64,000 bases of DNA from Tritrichomonas musculus (Eukaryota; Parabasalia; Tritrichomonadida; Tritrichomonadidae): assembly GCA_039105265.1 (NCBI GenBank), contig JAPFFF010000009.1, positions 868,001 to 932,000 on the forward strand, read 5' to 3'. Shown here piece by piece: positions 51,754 through 61,908 of the stretch. Every line of letters begins with the position of its first letter. The first letter of the stretch is position 1. Made by a program: the position numbers and the translations under genes. The notes beneath the pieces are model-generated. The model was not told the DNA's origin. It did no database searches and saw only the letters and a program-made list of their open reading frames with translations.

Positions 51754-54199
51754 TCGGTGAGCACTTTTAAAACCAGAAATTTAAAAAAAATACACGTTTG
51801 AATAAGGTAAAATACTTTTTAACGTATTTTTATAAAAAAAAAAAAAAAAAAAATAAAAATGAGTTTACCTACTCTCCTCTCCCAACAATTTTTTGATTTT
51901 TTAAAACGAAAATATATGAAAATCAGATGAAAATATGAATAGATGTCTACTTTAATTAAAGCTTACTTCCAAAGCAGTTTCAAATCCATATTATTTTAGA
52001 ATTGCTAAAAAGAAAAAAGAAAAATATAGGTGGACTCGAACTTGATCTCCTATAGACTATACAAACTTAGTTAATTTAAAAAACATTTTTATCTTTGAAT
52101 CAAGGACACATATTTGATATTTTTATTATATTTTTGTTTTAAAAAAATGTGTTAATATAATTTTTGATAGGTCGGCCAGAATAACGAGTTTTGTCAAAAA
52201 AAATAAAAAAACGTAGGAATATCTTCTATTTGATATATAATATTATATGATATCTACATATTCTGTTTACCAAGTTTCATCCAATTTCTTGAGTTGAGTT
52301 TTGTGAAATTTATGTATTTTCTTTAAAATAAATAATATTAATATATCCTATAATTATCATAAAAAAAGATAATCATTTATGTTTACTTATATCTATAATA
52401 TCATATTAAATTTAGTGTAATCATTAATAAATAAATATTTATTTTATTTAACATGAAAAATTCATTTTTAAACACTCCAAAATTCAATTCTTTTTGAAAA
52501 AGTTTGGGATAATTTCCTTTAAGAATTTCTTCTTCTTTTTCATTTTTAAGTCGACTTTTGTTGTTATATAAGTTTTTATAATATAATATAATAAAAATAA
52601 AAAGGAAATTTGATCTTCTATTTTTTCTTAAATTGTATTATATTTTTTCCATCAATTCACTGATGAATAATAAATATTTCTAAATTATTATTATATTTAT
52701 ATATATTATATATAGTATATAAATAAAGAAAATAAAAAAATAACATTTGAATATAATATATAGCAGGATATAATTGTTTTAAATTCAAATTTTAAAAAAA
52801 TGATGATAAATAAAAATCCAACTCAAGAATTTCCACCAAATTTAGATGTTTTCTTAATCATATGTTCATGAAACAAATATATAAGTTTGGGAAGTTTCTA
52901 GCGTTTTTTAAAATTTCGCTTTATGTTTTTGACAAATACCTTCATTTTTGGACATCAATTTGCAAAACCATGTCTTTTTTTTTTTTTTTTTTTTTTTTTT
53001 TGTGAGAAAAACGATATTATAAAAAATTTTTACAAAATTTATTAAAAATTTTCTTTCATTAATTTTCTTCAGTTTTAGGCGCCGTTATTTTGAATTAAGG
53101 TTTTATATAAAACGGCGGTTTTTCAGAAAATTGCATGGTTCCCAGAATTTAAATTCAATTTTTTGAGGGGAAAGTGTAAATGCTTTTTAAAATGATCAAT
53201 AAAAGAAATAAGGAAAAATAATTATTACCATTACAATATCTATAAAAAAGTATTTTTGAAATATGGGATCTTTTTGAGTTTAAAGAAAGCTATACGAGAA
53301 AAATTGGAAATATTTAATATTTTATCGAATTAGTTAAATTCGGTTTGAATTTTAAATTAATGGTATAGCATTAGATACCATTTCTTTTATCAGCGTTTTT
53401 ATTGAGTCTTTATGTTTTCTGAATATTTTTAAATAATATATTTCATGATAGCATTGATGTTAAATAAATATAGCATTATTCTTATTAATATGTTTGTTTA
53501 GTGATATAGTGTAAATTGGTTTTCAGTCTTATAAAGCATTTAATAGGTTTGTTTATTAATAATTTGTTGATTATCAGTACAAATAAAAATTTATCTAATT
53601 TAAAGAGATGTTACATTATTTATCACAATTTTATACCAATTTAATCATAGATTATGCACAAAAATTTGTTTTTACAAGAAATCTGATATCAAATATCATA
53701 TATAAAAATGAAAGTGTAATTATTTTTACTTTTTATTTCATATATTAAAAAATAATTATAGAAATAATATAATTAATATATTTAAATGAATATTTATTAA
53801 GATATCAAAAAAGCATAAACAATTTTTTGAATATTTTACATAAAACATTTTCAATATTAAAAACGGTTGTAAAACGCTATTTTGAATAAACCCATTGAAT
53901 TATATCAAATTCCGATTCTCACAAAAATTGGAGAAAATTCAATGTTTTGTTTTCAAAAAGTTTCACTCAGAAAAAGTGGTGTATTTGCAAACCATTCCCC
54001 TAAGATTTCCAAGTTGCCCAAATTCATATTTAAGACTTTGAAATGATTAAAAATTGAACAAAAAATTAAAGCCAAATAGCATTAATGAATAAGTATTGTA
54101 CATAAAAAGAATTATTATTAATACATTATAAAATATTAGAAAAATTGAATGCGCTTAATACAATTTATTGACTAAGAATAAAAACAATTGCATGAAAAT
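51754..54199. other. long gene-free AT-rich region
   Basis: 2.4 kb between genes, with A- or T-runs near 51835-51855 and 52978-53002. Near 52028-52063 the reverse strand carries a tRNA B-box-like GTTCGAGTCC, but no cloverleaf can be drawn. No coding frame or paired repeat was found. Confidence 0.55.
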
Positions 54200-55033
54200 T
54201 TAATCAGAGTAAGGAGAATCGTCCCTTTTGGATTTTGGCGAGGAGGAATATTGCGATTTGTCGTTTCTTCTTGATATTCTTCTTTCTTCTCTATCAGAAG
54301 GGGAATCACGTTCTCTGTCATTTTCAGAACTGTTATAAGCTTGTCGACTGCTCTTATCTCGGTTTCTGTCTCTATCTCTGTCACGATCATTATATCTATC
54401 TCGGTCTCGATCTCGGCTTGAGTAATAATCTCTTTCGCGGCTTCGATCCCTATAAAAATCTCTGTTCCTGCCTCTTCTGTGGCGTGAATATCTATCATTA
54501 TCGTAATCATCAGTTTCATCACTACTATAGTAGCTTCTCCTTCTTTTGTTTCTTTCTTCTACATAGCGATCTCTTGGTGATCTATCAAAATCTCGGCTTC
54601 TATCTCTATGTCTGCTAGATCTTCTTCTGATGTCGTAAGAATCTGAATCTGAAGATGAATAAGCTGGATATCGTCGATCACTATCAGAGTCAGAGTAAAA
54701 CGAGCTTCTCCTTTTCCTTCTACTACTTTCCCTTGAATCATGATCACGAGACTTTTTCTTTTCTTTACTTTTTGAAGATTTTTTCCCTCTTGTTTTACTT
54801 TTTGACATTTCAACTTTGATCTGCTGTCCTTCTAGAATGCTATCGTTTGCTTCTTTTAGAGCGCGAGATGCTGATTCTTCGGACTTAAAATCAACAAAGC
54901 CATATCGGCGTACTATGCGACGGCGTGTTGGTGGAATTCGCACTTCTGCGATTTCTCCATATTCTGAAAATTTTTCACGAAGTTTATCTTCAGTTGTTTC
55001 CTTTGAAAGAGGAGCAATGAAAATGGTTGTCAT
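54200..55033 (-). CDS. SR-type splicing factor (RRM plus RS domain)
   Basis: 277 residues. One RRM covers about 3-76, with RNP2 IFIAPL (4-9) and RNP1 RRYGFVDF (43-50). The rest is a long RS-type domain of RS, RD, RE and SD repeats with many Tyr, ending in SPYSD. SR and related proteins bind pre-mRNA and recruit the spliceosome, and their RS domains are phosphorylated. Trichomonads have few introns, so it may also serve mRNA maturation or export. The next gene is divergent, with 113 bases between the two starts, so the two share a promoter region. Confidence 0.85.
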   Translation of the reverse strand: MTTIFIAPLSKETTEDKLREKFSEYGEIAEVRIPPTRRRIVRRYGFVDFKSEESASRALKEANDSILEGQQIKVEMSKSKTRGKKSSKSKEKKKSRDHDSRESSRRKRRSSFYSDSDSDRRYPAYSSSDSDSYDIRRRSSRHRDRSRDFDRSPRDRYVEERNKRRRSYYSSDETDDYDNDRYSRHRRGRNRDFYRDRSRERDYYSSRDRDRDRYNDRDRDRDRNRDKSSRQAYNSSENDRERDSPSDREERRISRRNDKSQYSSSPKSKRDDSPYSD

Positions 55034-55136
55034 AATGCTGTTCTATTTGTGAGCTCACAAATAGGTTTGGAAACTTTTTGATAATATAATGAATTTCTGA
55101 AAAACGATTTTATTCAAAAAGTGAGATATGATATCA

Positions 55137-55143
55137 TCATTAT
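55137..55143 (+). promoter_or_regulatory. initiator-like element (TCATTAT) before the ankyrin gene
   Basis: TCATTAT starts 10 bases before the ATG at 55147 and matches the trichomonad initiator pattern TCA(Y)(T/A). On the other strand, TTCATTATATT stands about 70 bases upstream of the SR gene's start. Confidence 0.5.
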
Positions 55144-55146
55144 TTT

Positions 55147-56391
55147 ATGGAAAGAAAAATCGATCAGTTTAAAGAGCAAATTTCGCCTATTCTCTCTGTC
55201 CAAGAAAAACTTCTAAACCTTGATGAAGAGCAAAATAGTATTGAGGGCATTATTGAGTTTGTTGATCAAAATTCGCATATCAATGATCTCTTTTTTTTTC
55301 AATCTTTTCTTGAATCAATTTCAAGTTCAATTATATCAAGACCACTTTTCGAAAATCGATATATACGAATTATCGAGCATTATCTATCAAAAATACCGAA
55401 AAAATACTTTTTTATGTTTTTAAGCAAAAGCAACATGGCTCTAGCACTTTTTCTACAAAATAATTTGATTGACATCAATGATATTGAAAAAAATTTTAAT
55501 TCTATTGATCATAATTCTCTTATCTATTTCAAAGATTATATTAAAAATCATGCAAGTTCAACTGTTTTAAAAGATTTAATAACTAAGAATGACGAGGCAA
55601 AAGAGAAAGAAAATCTTATTGCAAAATTTATTCGCGAAGACAATCTTGAAAGTTTTCAAAATTTTGTTAATGAGTCAAAAGTTTTATTTAATTCAAAAGT
55701 CCCTTGGTCAATTTTCGAATGCATGTTTTTTCTGAATGAAAAAGAAATGCCAACGTTAATTGAATATGCATGTTTCTTTGGATCAATTCGAATTTTTAAA
55801 TACTTGGTTGGATTAGGCGTTATTAGTTCAATTAACGAATCAAATCAAAATTTTCCGAATAAAATATTAGATCGATTGGGAGAATTTGCAGTTATTGGAG
55901 GTAACTATGAAATTATTCATATTCTTGAAGATCATGGTGTTAAGTTTAATGAAAAAACTTTATTAAATTCAATTAAATTTCAACGAAATGAAATTTCGAT
56001 TTATTTAATCGATACATTTGGAATTCAACCAACAATTGATGATATTATCATGAGTGTTGAATCAAATAATCTTTCCTATTTTATTGATAATTTCACTACT
56101 ACATTAAATTTTGATAATGATGATAAGCAAAATATTAAAAATAATCTTGAAAAAATTTGGTTAACAGCTGCTAAATATGGAAGATTTGAAATTCTAAAAT
56201 TTTTAGTAAGTTCAGAACTTGATTTCAATAAAAACGTTAAAAACGATGCTGGACAGAACATTCTTCATATTGCTATATCAAATGGATATTTAAATATTAT
56301 TGAGTTTTTAATTGATAAAAAGTTTATTGATCTGAATCATCATGATGAATTTGTTTTTTTTAATCATGTTTTTTTATGGCGTTCCAATTGA
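55147..56391 (+). CDS. ankyrin-repeat protein (DUF3447 type), disturbed 3' end
   Basis: 414 residues. The N-terminal ~200 residues are helical, as in trichomonad ankyrin proteins of the DUF3447 type. Ankyrin-like repeats follow: MPTLIEYACFFGSIRIFKYLVGLG near 199-222, then NYEIIHILEDHGVKF and GQNILHIAISNGYLNIIEFLI near 375-395. The last residues (VFFNHVFLWRSN) are not ankyrin-like. Downstream, in another frame, 56364-56480 reads TPLDYLNEEERKDVVKILNK and stops at a TGA, which looks like the genuine end of the protein. One or more frameshifts in the T-rich 56350-56400 stretch, or a sequencing error, would explain it. Confidence 0.75.
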   Translation: MERKIDQFKEQISPILSVQEKLLNLDEEQNSIEGIIEFVDQNSHINDLFFFQSFLESISSSIISRPLFENRYIRIIEHYLSKIPKKYFFMFLSKSNMALALFLQNNLIDINDIEKNFNSIDHNSLIYFKDYIKNHASSTVLKDLITKNDEAKEKENLIAKFIREDNLESFQNFVNESKVLFNSKVPWSIFECMFFLNEKEMPTLIEYACFFGSIRIFKYLVGLGVISSINESNQNFPNKILDRLGEFAVIGGNYEIIHILEDHGVKFNEKTLLNSIKFQRNEISIYLIDTFGIQPTIDDIIMSVESNNLSYFIDNFTTTLNFDNDDKQNIKNNLEKIWLTAAKYGRFEILKFLVSSELDFNKNVKNDAGQNILHIAISNGYLNIIEFLIDKKFIDLNHHDEFVFFNHVFLWRSN

Positions 56392-56582
56392 TTTATTTTT
56401 ATCTTACTCCACTTGATTATTTAAATGAAGAGGAAAGAAAAGATGTTGTAAAAATTTTGAATAAGAAAACAGAGGAATGAAATTCAATATAACTTTTTGA
56501 TTGTAAAAAAATCCAATAGAATTCATAAAAAAAAAAAAAAACCGCGGGGTTTTTTAATAAAAGACTTTTTTTTATAAAATTT

Positions 56583-57434
56583 TTAAAAATCACTTGGTGT
56601 TAAATAGCGAACTTGACCAAGAACAGAGTGCGCATTTGCTTTTTTAATTCCATTTGAAAATTTAATTCGAAATGGTGCAGACGCAAGACTTCCAATTATT
56701 GTTGCTACTCGCTCAATTGATCGAGAAATAAAAAATGCCTGTATATGATTGATTCTATTTCCTTTATTGCAATGATTAGTGAGAATGGCTCGCGCCTTTG
56801 GAGCTAGCAATGAAATGGTTACTCCATATCCAAGAGTAAAGAAAAAATTAACAACTAAAGTTTTACCAATTGTTTTAACAATTTCGATTGGTGTATATTT
56901 ATCAGTGATTTTTTGAGGTGAAAAATTTATGTTGGGTGAAATTTCAAAGATGTAAAAAGGAGTGTTCAAAGTAGTGTAAATAACTCCTGAGCCAACAAAA
57001 ATAGAGCATTTTTGAATAAAATTAAAGTTATTGTCAATAAATGAAGATGATATAAAACTGGTGTTGACATGATTTGGTATATTTCTAAATAAAGCTTTTT
57101 GTATAAGCTGATATGATAAAAAGGATGATAAATATTCAGACGCATGAGCTGTTCCTAACAGAAAAACATGTTTCATGTTTTTTTTAATTCTGTTTTCTGA
57201 TGAATCTAGTATATAATCAAAGAAAATATCAAATATTCCTTTTGTAATCGATGTCAAAGCAATAGATCCTATATTTTTGGCTAAAATATATTCAGATTCT
57301 TTAATTTGACCTATATTTTTTGTTCTGAAAGTAAAAATTGATGATCTATGCACTGGCCTGCTTGCATCATTCAGGCTTTCTTGAAAATTTATTGGAAGGA
57401 TGAAATGATTAGTTGATAGATAATTTGTAATCAT
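56583..57434 (-). CDS. integral membrane protein of unknown function
   Basis: 283 residues from the ATG at 57434, preferred over an upstream ATG at 57596 because TCATATT lies just before it. Several hydrophobic segments can be seen (for example near KCSIFVGSGVIYTTLNTPFYIF and TLVVNFFFTLGYGVTISLLAP), with basic loops between. Repeated mentions of small residues in the segments suggest a bundle of four to six helices, perhaps an organelle-membrane protein. A mitochondrial-carrier signature is not present. The family was not recognised. Confidence 0.6.
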   Translation of the reverse strand: MITNYLSTNHFILPINFQESLNDASRPVHRSSIFTFRTKNIGQIKESEYILAKNIGSIALTSITKGIFDIFFDYILDSSENRIKKNMKHVFLLGTAHASEYLSSFLSYQLIQKALFRNIPNHVNTSFISSSFIDNNFNFIQKCSIFVGSGVIYTTLNTPFYIFEISPNINFSPQKITDKYTPIEIVKTIGKTLVVNFFFTLGYGVTISLLAPKARAILTNHCNKGNRINHIQAFFISRSIERVATIIGSLASAPFRIKFSNGIKKANAHSVLGQVRYLTPSDF

Positions 57435-57909
57435 GAATGAATATGAGGTGAAAAAGAAATATGTTGAATGATTATAATTAGGATTGGTATTTCTATGAGT
57501 TAATACAAATTTTGTTTCTCTAAATTGAATTGAAAGAAAAAATATCAAATATTTATATCTTGCTAGATTATTGATAAATTCAATAATTAAATACATATTT
57601 ATTATCGGTAAAAATTTTGTAACATAAAAAGATTATTTTTTATTATTTTTATTTGATTATTTTTTCTGAATGATTTTCACTTTTTGAATGAGACTCAGAA
57701 AAGACTAACGATATTTGAGTTGATCCATAGATTTTCATTAAATGGCGATTTATTTTAATCTTTCACAATTTTATTCAATAATATATTTCCACTTAATTTG
57801 ATAATCATCAGCTGAGTTTGCCATCATCTAATTTAATGGGTAAACACTTGATGTTTTATATATATATATATAATAAAAATATTATAAATTTTTGATAGTT
57901 TATTCAAAT
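57435..57909. other. AT-rich gap
   Basis: Between a leftward gene and the next leftward gene. It contains a TA microsatellite near 57858-57875 and an alternative longer start of the membrane-protein gene. No separate gene was seen. Confidence 0.5.
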
Positions 57910-58875
57910 TTATGCTATTGCTACAATTGCAAGTGAGGCTATGCCACATCTGTTTTCTTTCCAAATGAGCCTCATATAACCGTTTTCTCCCCATGAAGTG
58001 GACATTGAATTTTTGATGATCCAATATGGTACAGAATCCTGTAGACCAAAACCAACAACACCAACAGCATGGTTTACATTCACAGAAGAGCAACTTTCAT
58101 CATCATAAATTCCCGAACTGTAAGTTTGGAACGTTGATAATGATGCATCAATAACTGCTGCTGCTGGGCCATGCTCTTCAACATATTGAGAAAGCATTGA
58201 TTCATCGCCAGAATCAATTTGAGTCCAGCTAGAAATAGCTTGAATTGCTGTTTCTTCATTATATTTGCAATCATCTTTTGATGCTGTGTATGGGTATGAT
58301 TCAGCTGAACTGATTTTACCATTTTGGGTATTTACAACGTACGTTAGAGCATAACTAGCAAGACCGCCATAGCAACCGTAACATATTGGAATGCAATCCA
58401 TAAGATTCTGAACTGAAAGTGGTACAAGGGAACCAGAGCTTATTGCATGAACGGATTCGGCTGTTGTGATTGCTGCAAATGCCCAATCTGAGCCGCAATT
58501 TCCTTGATCAGCTACAGGAGAAACAAAACCTGAGTCGCGCCAATCAAGTGATGAAACATTAGGAATATTTTTTTTCTTTTGATTTTTTAATTTTTGAGAA
58601 GTGCGGTATATTGAATTTTGTTGACTTCCAAGAAGTGACCTATATTCAGCTGGTGTTAATGAAGAAAGGTGATTCATTTTTAGTGTGTATCTATGATTTT
58701 TCATGTTATGTTCTTGAATAAAACGCTTGTTAACGATCCATATACCATATCTTAAAAAGTAATCTTCACCAATGTAAAAATTGCGAGTTTCACGCATCCA
58801 AGCAACAAATGATTTTTCATCTTTTAGTTGGACAGTTGAAAATGTGATGGAGAAAAGCGAAAATAAAAAGAACAT
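57910..58875 (-). CDS. papain-family (cathepsin L-like) protein lacking the catalytic Cys
   Basis: 321 residues. A signal peptide (1-~16) and an I29-type propeptide (about 22-80, FVAWMRETRNFYIGEDYFLRY) precede a mature domain starting near VSSLDWRDSG. The oxyanion Gln is present (Q124 in DQGNCGS), as are His (H269 in NVNHAVGVVG) and Asn (N289 in IIKNSMSTSWGENGY). The catalytic cysteine, normally in CGSCWAF, is replaced by Asp (D130 in CGSDWAF, codon GAT). The Trp after the active Asn (usually NSWG) is also changed. All other disulfide Cys seem kept and the frame is intact. It is a likely pseudoprotease, perhaps a binding protein or inhibitor. Confidence 0.88.
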   Translation of the reverse strand: MFFLFSLFSITFSTVQLKDEKSFVAWMRETRNFYIGEDYFLRYGIWIVNKRFIQEHNMKNHRYTLKMNHLSSLTPAEYRSLLGSQQNSIYRTSQKLKNQKKKNIPNVSSLDWRDSGFVSPVADQGNCGSDWAFAAITTAESVHAISSGSLVPLSVQNLMDCIPICYGCYGGLASYALTYVVNTQNGKISSAESYPYTASKDDCKYNEETAIQAISSWTQIDSGDESMLSQYVEEHGPAAAVIDASLSTFQTYSSGIYDDESCSSVNVNHAVGVVGFGLQDSVPYWIIKNSMSTSWGENGYMRLIWKENRCGIASLAIVAIA

Positions 58876-59069
58876 TTATAAATTGAGGCTTATGAAAAAG
58901 TTTTTGTAGTTAAGAAAAATGTGATTGGTACCAATCAAATTTCTTCAAGAAAAAAAACATTCAAAAAGACTATGAAGGACCTTCATTGAAGGATATATGT
59001 GATTATTGAACTAATATATTTAAAATTTTACTACTATTCTAAGAAAATTAGTAATATAAATTCATATAA

Positions 59070-60200
59070 TTAATGTTGCTTTTTTGTTGGAGGCTTGTAT
59101 ACATCTTTACCATCAGTTAGCCATTCTAATGAGAAAATGGAAATTGTTTGATTAAATCCATTATTCCATTCTTTTTCATAAAATAAAACAATCATTCCAT
59201 CATTACGAACAGTTATTCCAGAAACATCTGATTTACCTGGATAAATAACTTTTTTCACTGGCCATGTTTTACCTTCATCATAACTTAATAGTACAGTGGT
59301 ATTAATTCTTGTTTGAGGATTGTATACCATTGTATGCAATATTCTATTTTTATCATATCCATCTTTTGTTGATGTGTATCTGACCATATCAGCATTGCAT
59401 CCAGGATCTTTTATATCTGGCTGCTCAAAAGGATCATTCCATGTAAGTGCTTTGGTATTTGAAAGAGAAAATTCTCTATTCGGCGAATGCCTTATAGATG
59501 CAAGAACAGATCCATCGTTGAGCTCAACATATTTTGATTCATCACCGGGGAATGCAGCTGGTTGAATGGCTACATCCCATGTATCGCCAAAATCATCAGA
59601 GTAGGCAGGAATTGCTTTAACTTCTGTTGCCCCTGGAACTCGTACAACACCTCCTGCAATAATTCTACCACTTCGAAGTTGAAGAGTATGGCCACCAGTC
59701 AGAAACATTGCTTCCCACGTTTGACGTTCAGGAACAGTACACTCTGATCCATAAAGTTGAGAAGTAATATCAACTTTCTTCGTCCACGTTAAACCATTGT
59801 CAAAAGATTTTGAAACAAATACTCTTATTGGATTATTTGCAGTTGAATCGAAAAATCCAACTTCCCCATTAAATATGCAAAGAACTACACCTGTATCTTG
59901 GTCAACAACAAGTGATGCGTCGCCATAGCCAAGTTTAGAATCTGGTTCTGCAACATAAATTGTCGGTCCCCATGTTTTTCCTCCATCAGTACTTCGCTTG
60001 ACAACAACATCAATTTTATTTGGCAAATCTCCTTTATCAAACCATCTTTTATCGTTACTTAGCAATAATGAGCCATCCTTACATGTAACAATTGTTGGAA
60101 TTCGATAAAATTTTGAGCCTTCATCACCATTCGTAAAAATTGTTGTTTCATATGGTTCATCGTATGAAACCGTAAATGAATATATTAAAAATAAAAGCAT
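59070..60200 (-). CDS. secreted sialidase (BNR/Asp-box family)
   Basis: 376 residues with a short hydrophobic N-terminus (about 1-13) that can serve as signal peptide. The sialidase arginine motif is YRIP (32-35, R33). At least four Asp-boxes are seen: STDGGKTW (70-77), SFDNGLTW, SDDFGDTW and SYDEGKTW. The region NDKRWFDKGD around 49-58 fits the catalytic Asp loop. Enzymes of this family remove terminal sialic acids, a useful property for a mucosal parasite. No lectin domain or membrane anchor is present. The initiator-like TCACCAT precedes the start by about 15 bases. An inserted element begins at 60242, only 41 bases upstream of the ATG. Confidence 0.9.
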   Translation of the reverse strand: MLLFLIYSFTVSYDEPYETTIFTNGDEGSKFYRIPTIVTCKDGSLLLSNDKRWFDKGDLPNKIDVVVKRSTDGGKTWGPTIYVAEPDSKLGYGDASLVVDQDTGVVLCIFNGEVGFFDSTANNPIRVFVSKSFDNGLTWTKKVDITSQLYGSECTVPERQTWEAMFLTGGHTLQLRSGRIIAGGVVRVPGATEVKAIPAYSDDFGDTWDVAIQPAAFPGDESKYVELNDGSVLASIRHSPNREFSLSNTKALTWNDPFEQPDIKDPGCNADMVRYTSTKDGYDKNRILHTMVYNPQTRINTTVLLSYDEGKTWPVKKVIYPGKSDVSGITVRNDGMIVLFYEKEWNNGFNQTISIFSLEWLTDGKDVYKPPTKKQH

Positions 60201-60241
60201 ATTACTAATATGGTGAAAAAATGTAAAAATTCAATAGAATC

Positions 60242-61723
60242 AGAAGGGCGCAAGCAGAAAAAATTATCGTTTTTCTCTCAAATATATTTTTATGTTTTTC
60301 CATTAAATATTTATTCTTATTTTATAATTAATATAAATATATAAAGTAATATTTAATTGCAAATTAATTATACTAATATTAATGTGTCATCTTTTCTTTA
60401 AATTAGAGAAAACATAAAATAAAAATAAAGATTTATTTTACTAAAATCTGTAGGTTAAATTGTGATAAAAGTGGCTCAGATTTTAATAAAATCGTAAACT
60501 ATAATTATATTAGTTAAAATATACTACTTATCATTATAAAATTTCAAGATATAAAATTCGAAAATTGAACTTTTTCAAAGATCCATCTTTTTTTTTTCTG
60601 AGTATCATTCTCAAATAATTCTGAGCGTTCAATTTATTTCTGAATATCATTCTCAAATATTTCTGAAAAAAAATAAAAGTTATTAATACAAATTTGAATA
60701 AAGTTGTCAGAACTATTTGTGATAATGATAATCGTTGGAAAGTTATCAGGCACAATTTTAGTAGATACGAATATGTCAACAGAGATGCAGAAAATATATT
60801 TATACCACCCAAAACAAAACGATTGAATTATGGCGGTTGCGTTTTAAAAAATGGAAATGTTGATTTTAAATTCAATCATTCGCCATATGAATTGGCTGAT
60901 TTATTATTATCATTTGTTAGAATTAAAAACAATTTTGATGTTAATTTAATGATTGAATTTATTCATGCCTTAGAAGTATTAGTTAACGATGCTCCATATA
61001 TAAAAGTGCCAATCCCAAATCCTAATAGTGGTGAACAAATAATGAGTCGTCTTATAAATATAAATAATATTTACAATGCAAGGAAAGAATGGAATCAAGA
61101 TGAAATTAATCAGCTTGATCAACTTCTTTGTACTTATTATCACTTGGATCTTAATCAATTAAGTCAATATTTTAAATGCCCGGTTGATAAACTTGAAGCG
61201 TTAATAATTGAAAGAAAAAATGTTTTATCACAAAGACCTTGGTCAACTAATGAAGATAGAATTATGTTTCAACTGATGAATACTCAGATTTCTGATAAGA
61301 GTTTAGCAAATTATTTTTTATGTAGAAATGTATTTTCAATTAGAAAAAGAAGAAGAGAATTAAAAAAAGTCCAAATGCTGAAAAAACAAAATAAAGAATC
61401 AGATAAGTCAATAATTATAATCAATTTTTAATTATTTAAATTAAAAAATAAAACATTAAAAAATATATTATTTAATTACATTTTTTATTTAAATTTATTT
61501 TATATTGTTTTTAATATATTTTCCAAAAAAGATTTTTTTTATTTTGAATGAAATACCTAAACTTTTTGAATAAAAAACGTTTTTTGCAAGTGTATATTAA
61601 TATCTTCAAAAACTATAATAAAAAATTTTATATTAAATAAAAATTAATATATTTGATATATTTAATTGATATTTTCATATCATATATTTTTTCAACATAA
61701 TTAATTTCTGCTTGCGCCCTTCT
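60242..61723 (+). mobile_element. inverted-repeat element carrying a Myb-like gene
   Basis: 1482 bp with inverted ends AGAAGGGCGCAAGCAGAAA. The 8-base direct repeat ATAGAATC is on both sides (60234-60241, 61724-61731). The only gene inside encodes a two-repeat Myb/SANT-like protein; no transposase is recognised. The duplication length is hAT-like, but the ends are not typical. The insertion point is 34-41 bases upstream of the sialidase start codon. Confidence 0.82.
60694..61431 (+). CDS. Myb/SANT-like protein inside the 60.2-kb element, no ATG
   Basis: About 245 codons are open from just after a stop at 60664, but the first ATG in frame comes only near codon 85 (in NLMIEF). The true start is therefore missing, non-ATG, or in an unseen 5' exon. 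Two helix-turn-helix-like repeats can be drawn: KEWNQDEINQLDQLLCTYYH (about 129-175) and RPWSTNEDRIMFQLMNTQIS (about 181-225), the second with the Trp and acidic pattern of Myb/SANT domains. A basic tail (KRRRELKKVQMLKK) follows. Upstream, two copies of TCTGARTATCATTCTCAAA stand at about 60598 and 60643. It may bind the element's ends, or it may be a captured or truncated host gene. Confidence 0.55.
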   Translation: MNKVVRTICDNDNRWKVIRHNFSRYEYVNRDAENIFIPPKTKRLNYGGCVLKNGNVDFKFNHSPYELADLLLSFVRIKNNFDVNLMIEFIHALEVLVNDAPYIKVPIPNPNSGEQIMSRLININNIYNARKEWNQDEINQLDQLLCTYYHLDLNQLSQYFKCPVDKLEALIIERKNVLSQRPWSTNEDRIMFQLMNTQISDKSLANYFLCRNVFSIRKRRRELKKVQMLKKQNKESDKSIIIINF

Positions 61724-61908
61724 ATAGAATCAATTGAAAATTAATTCAATTTTTCAATTTTTCAATTTTATTAATTTATAATTAATAAAATCAAGATTCG
61801 GGCTAATTTTTAGATTCCAGCCTCATTTTAAAGGAATGTGATAAAAAAAATATTTTTAGCAAAAAAAGTAACCATATTCTTGTCACTTATATCAAAAAAT
61901 ATTTTGAT

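Noticed and set aside
52028-52063. Reverse-strand tRNA-like B box (GTTCGAGTCC)
   Set aside because: No acceptor, D or anticodon stem can be formed around it; likely chance or a very old relic.
54172-54522. Reverse-strand frame overlapping the SR gene
   Set aside because: It is a shadow in another frame of the Arg/Ser/Asp repeats of the real SR protein.
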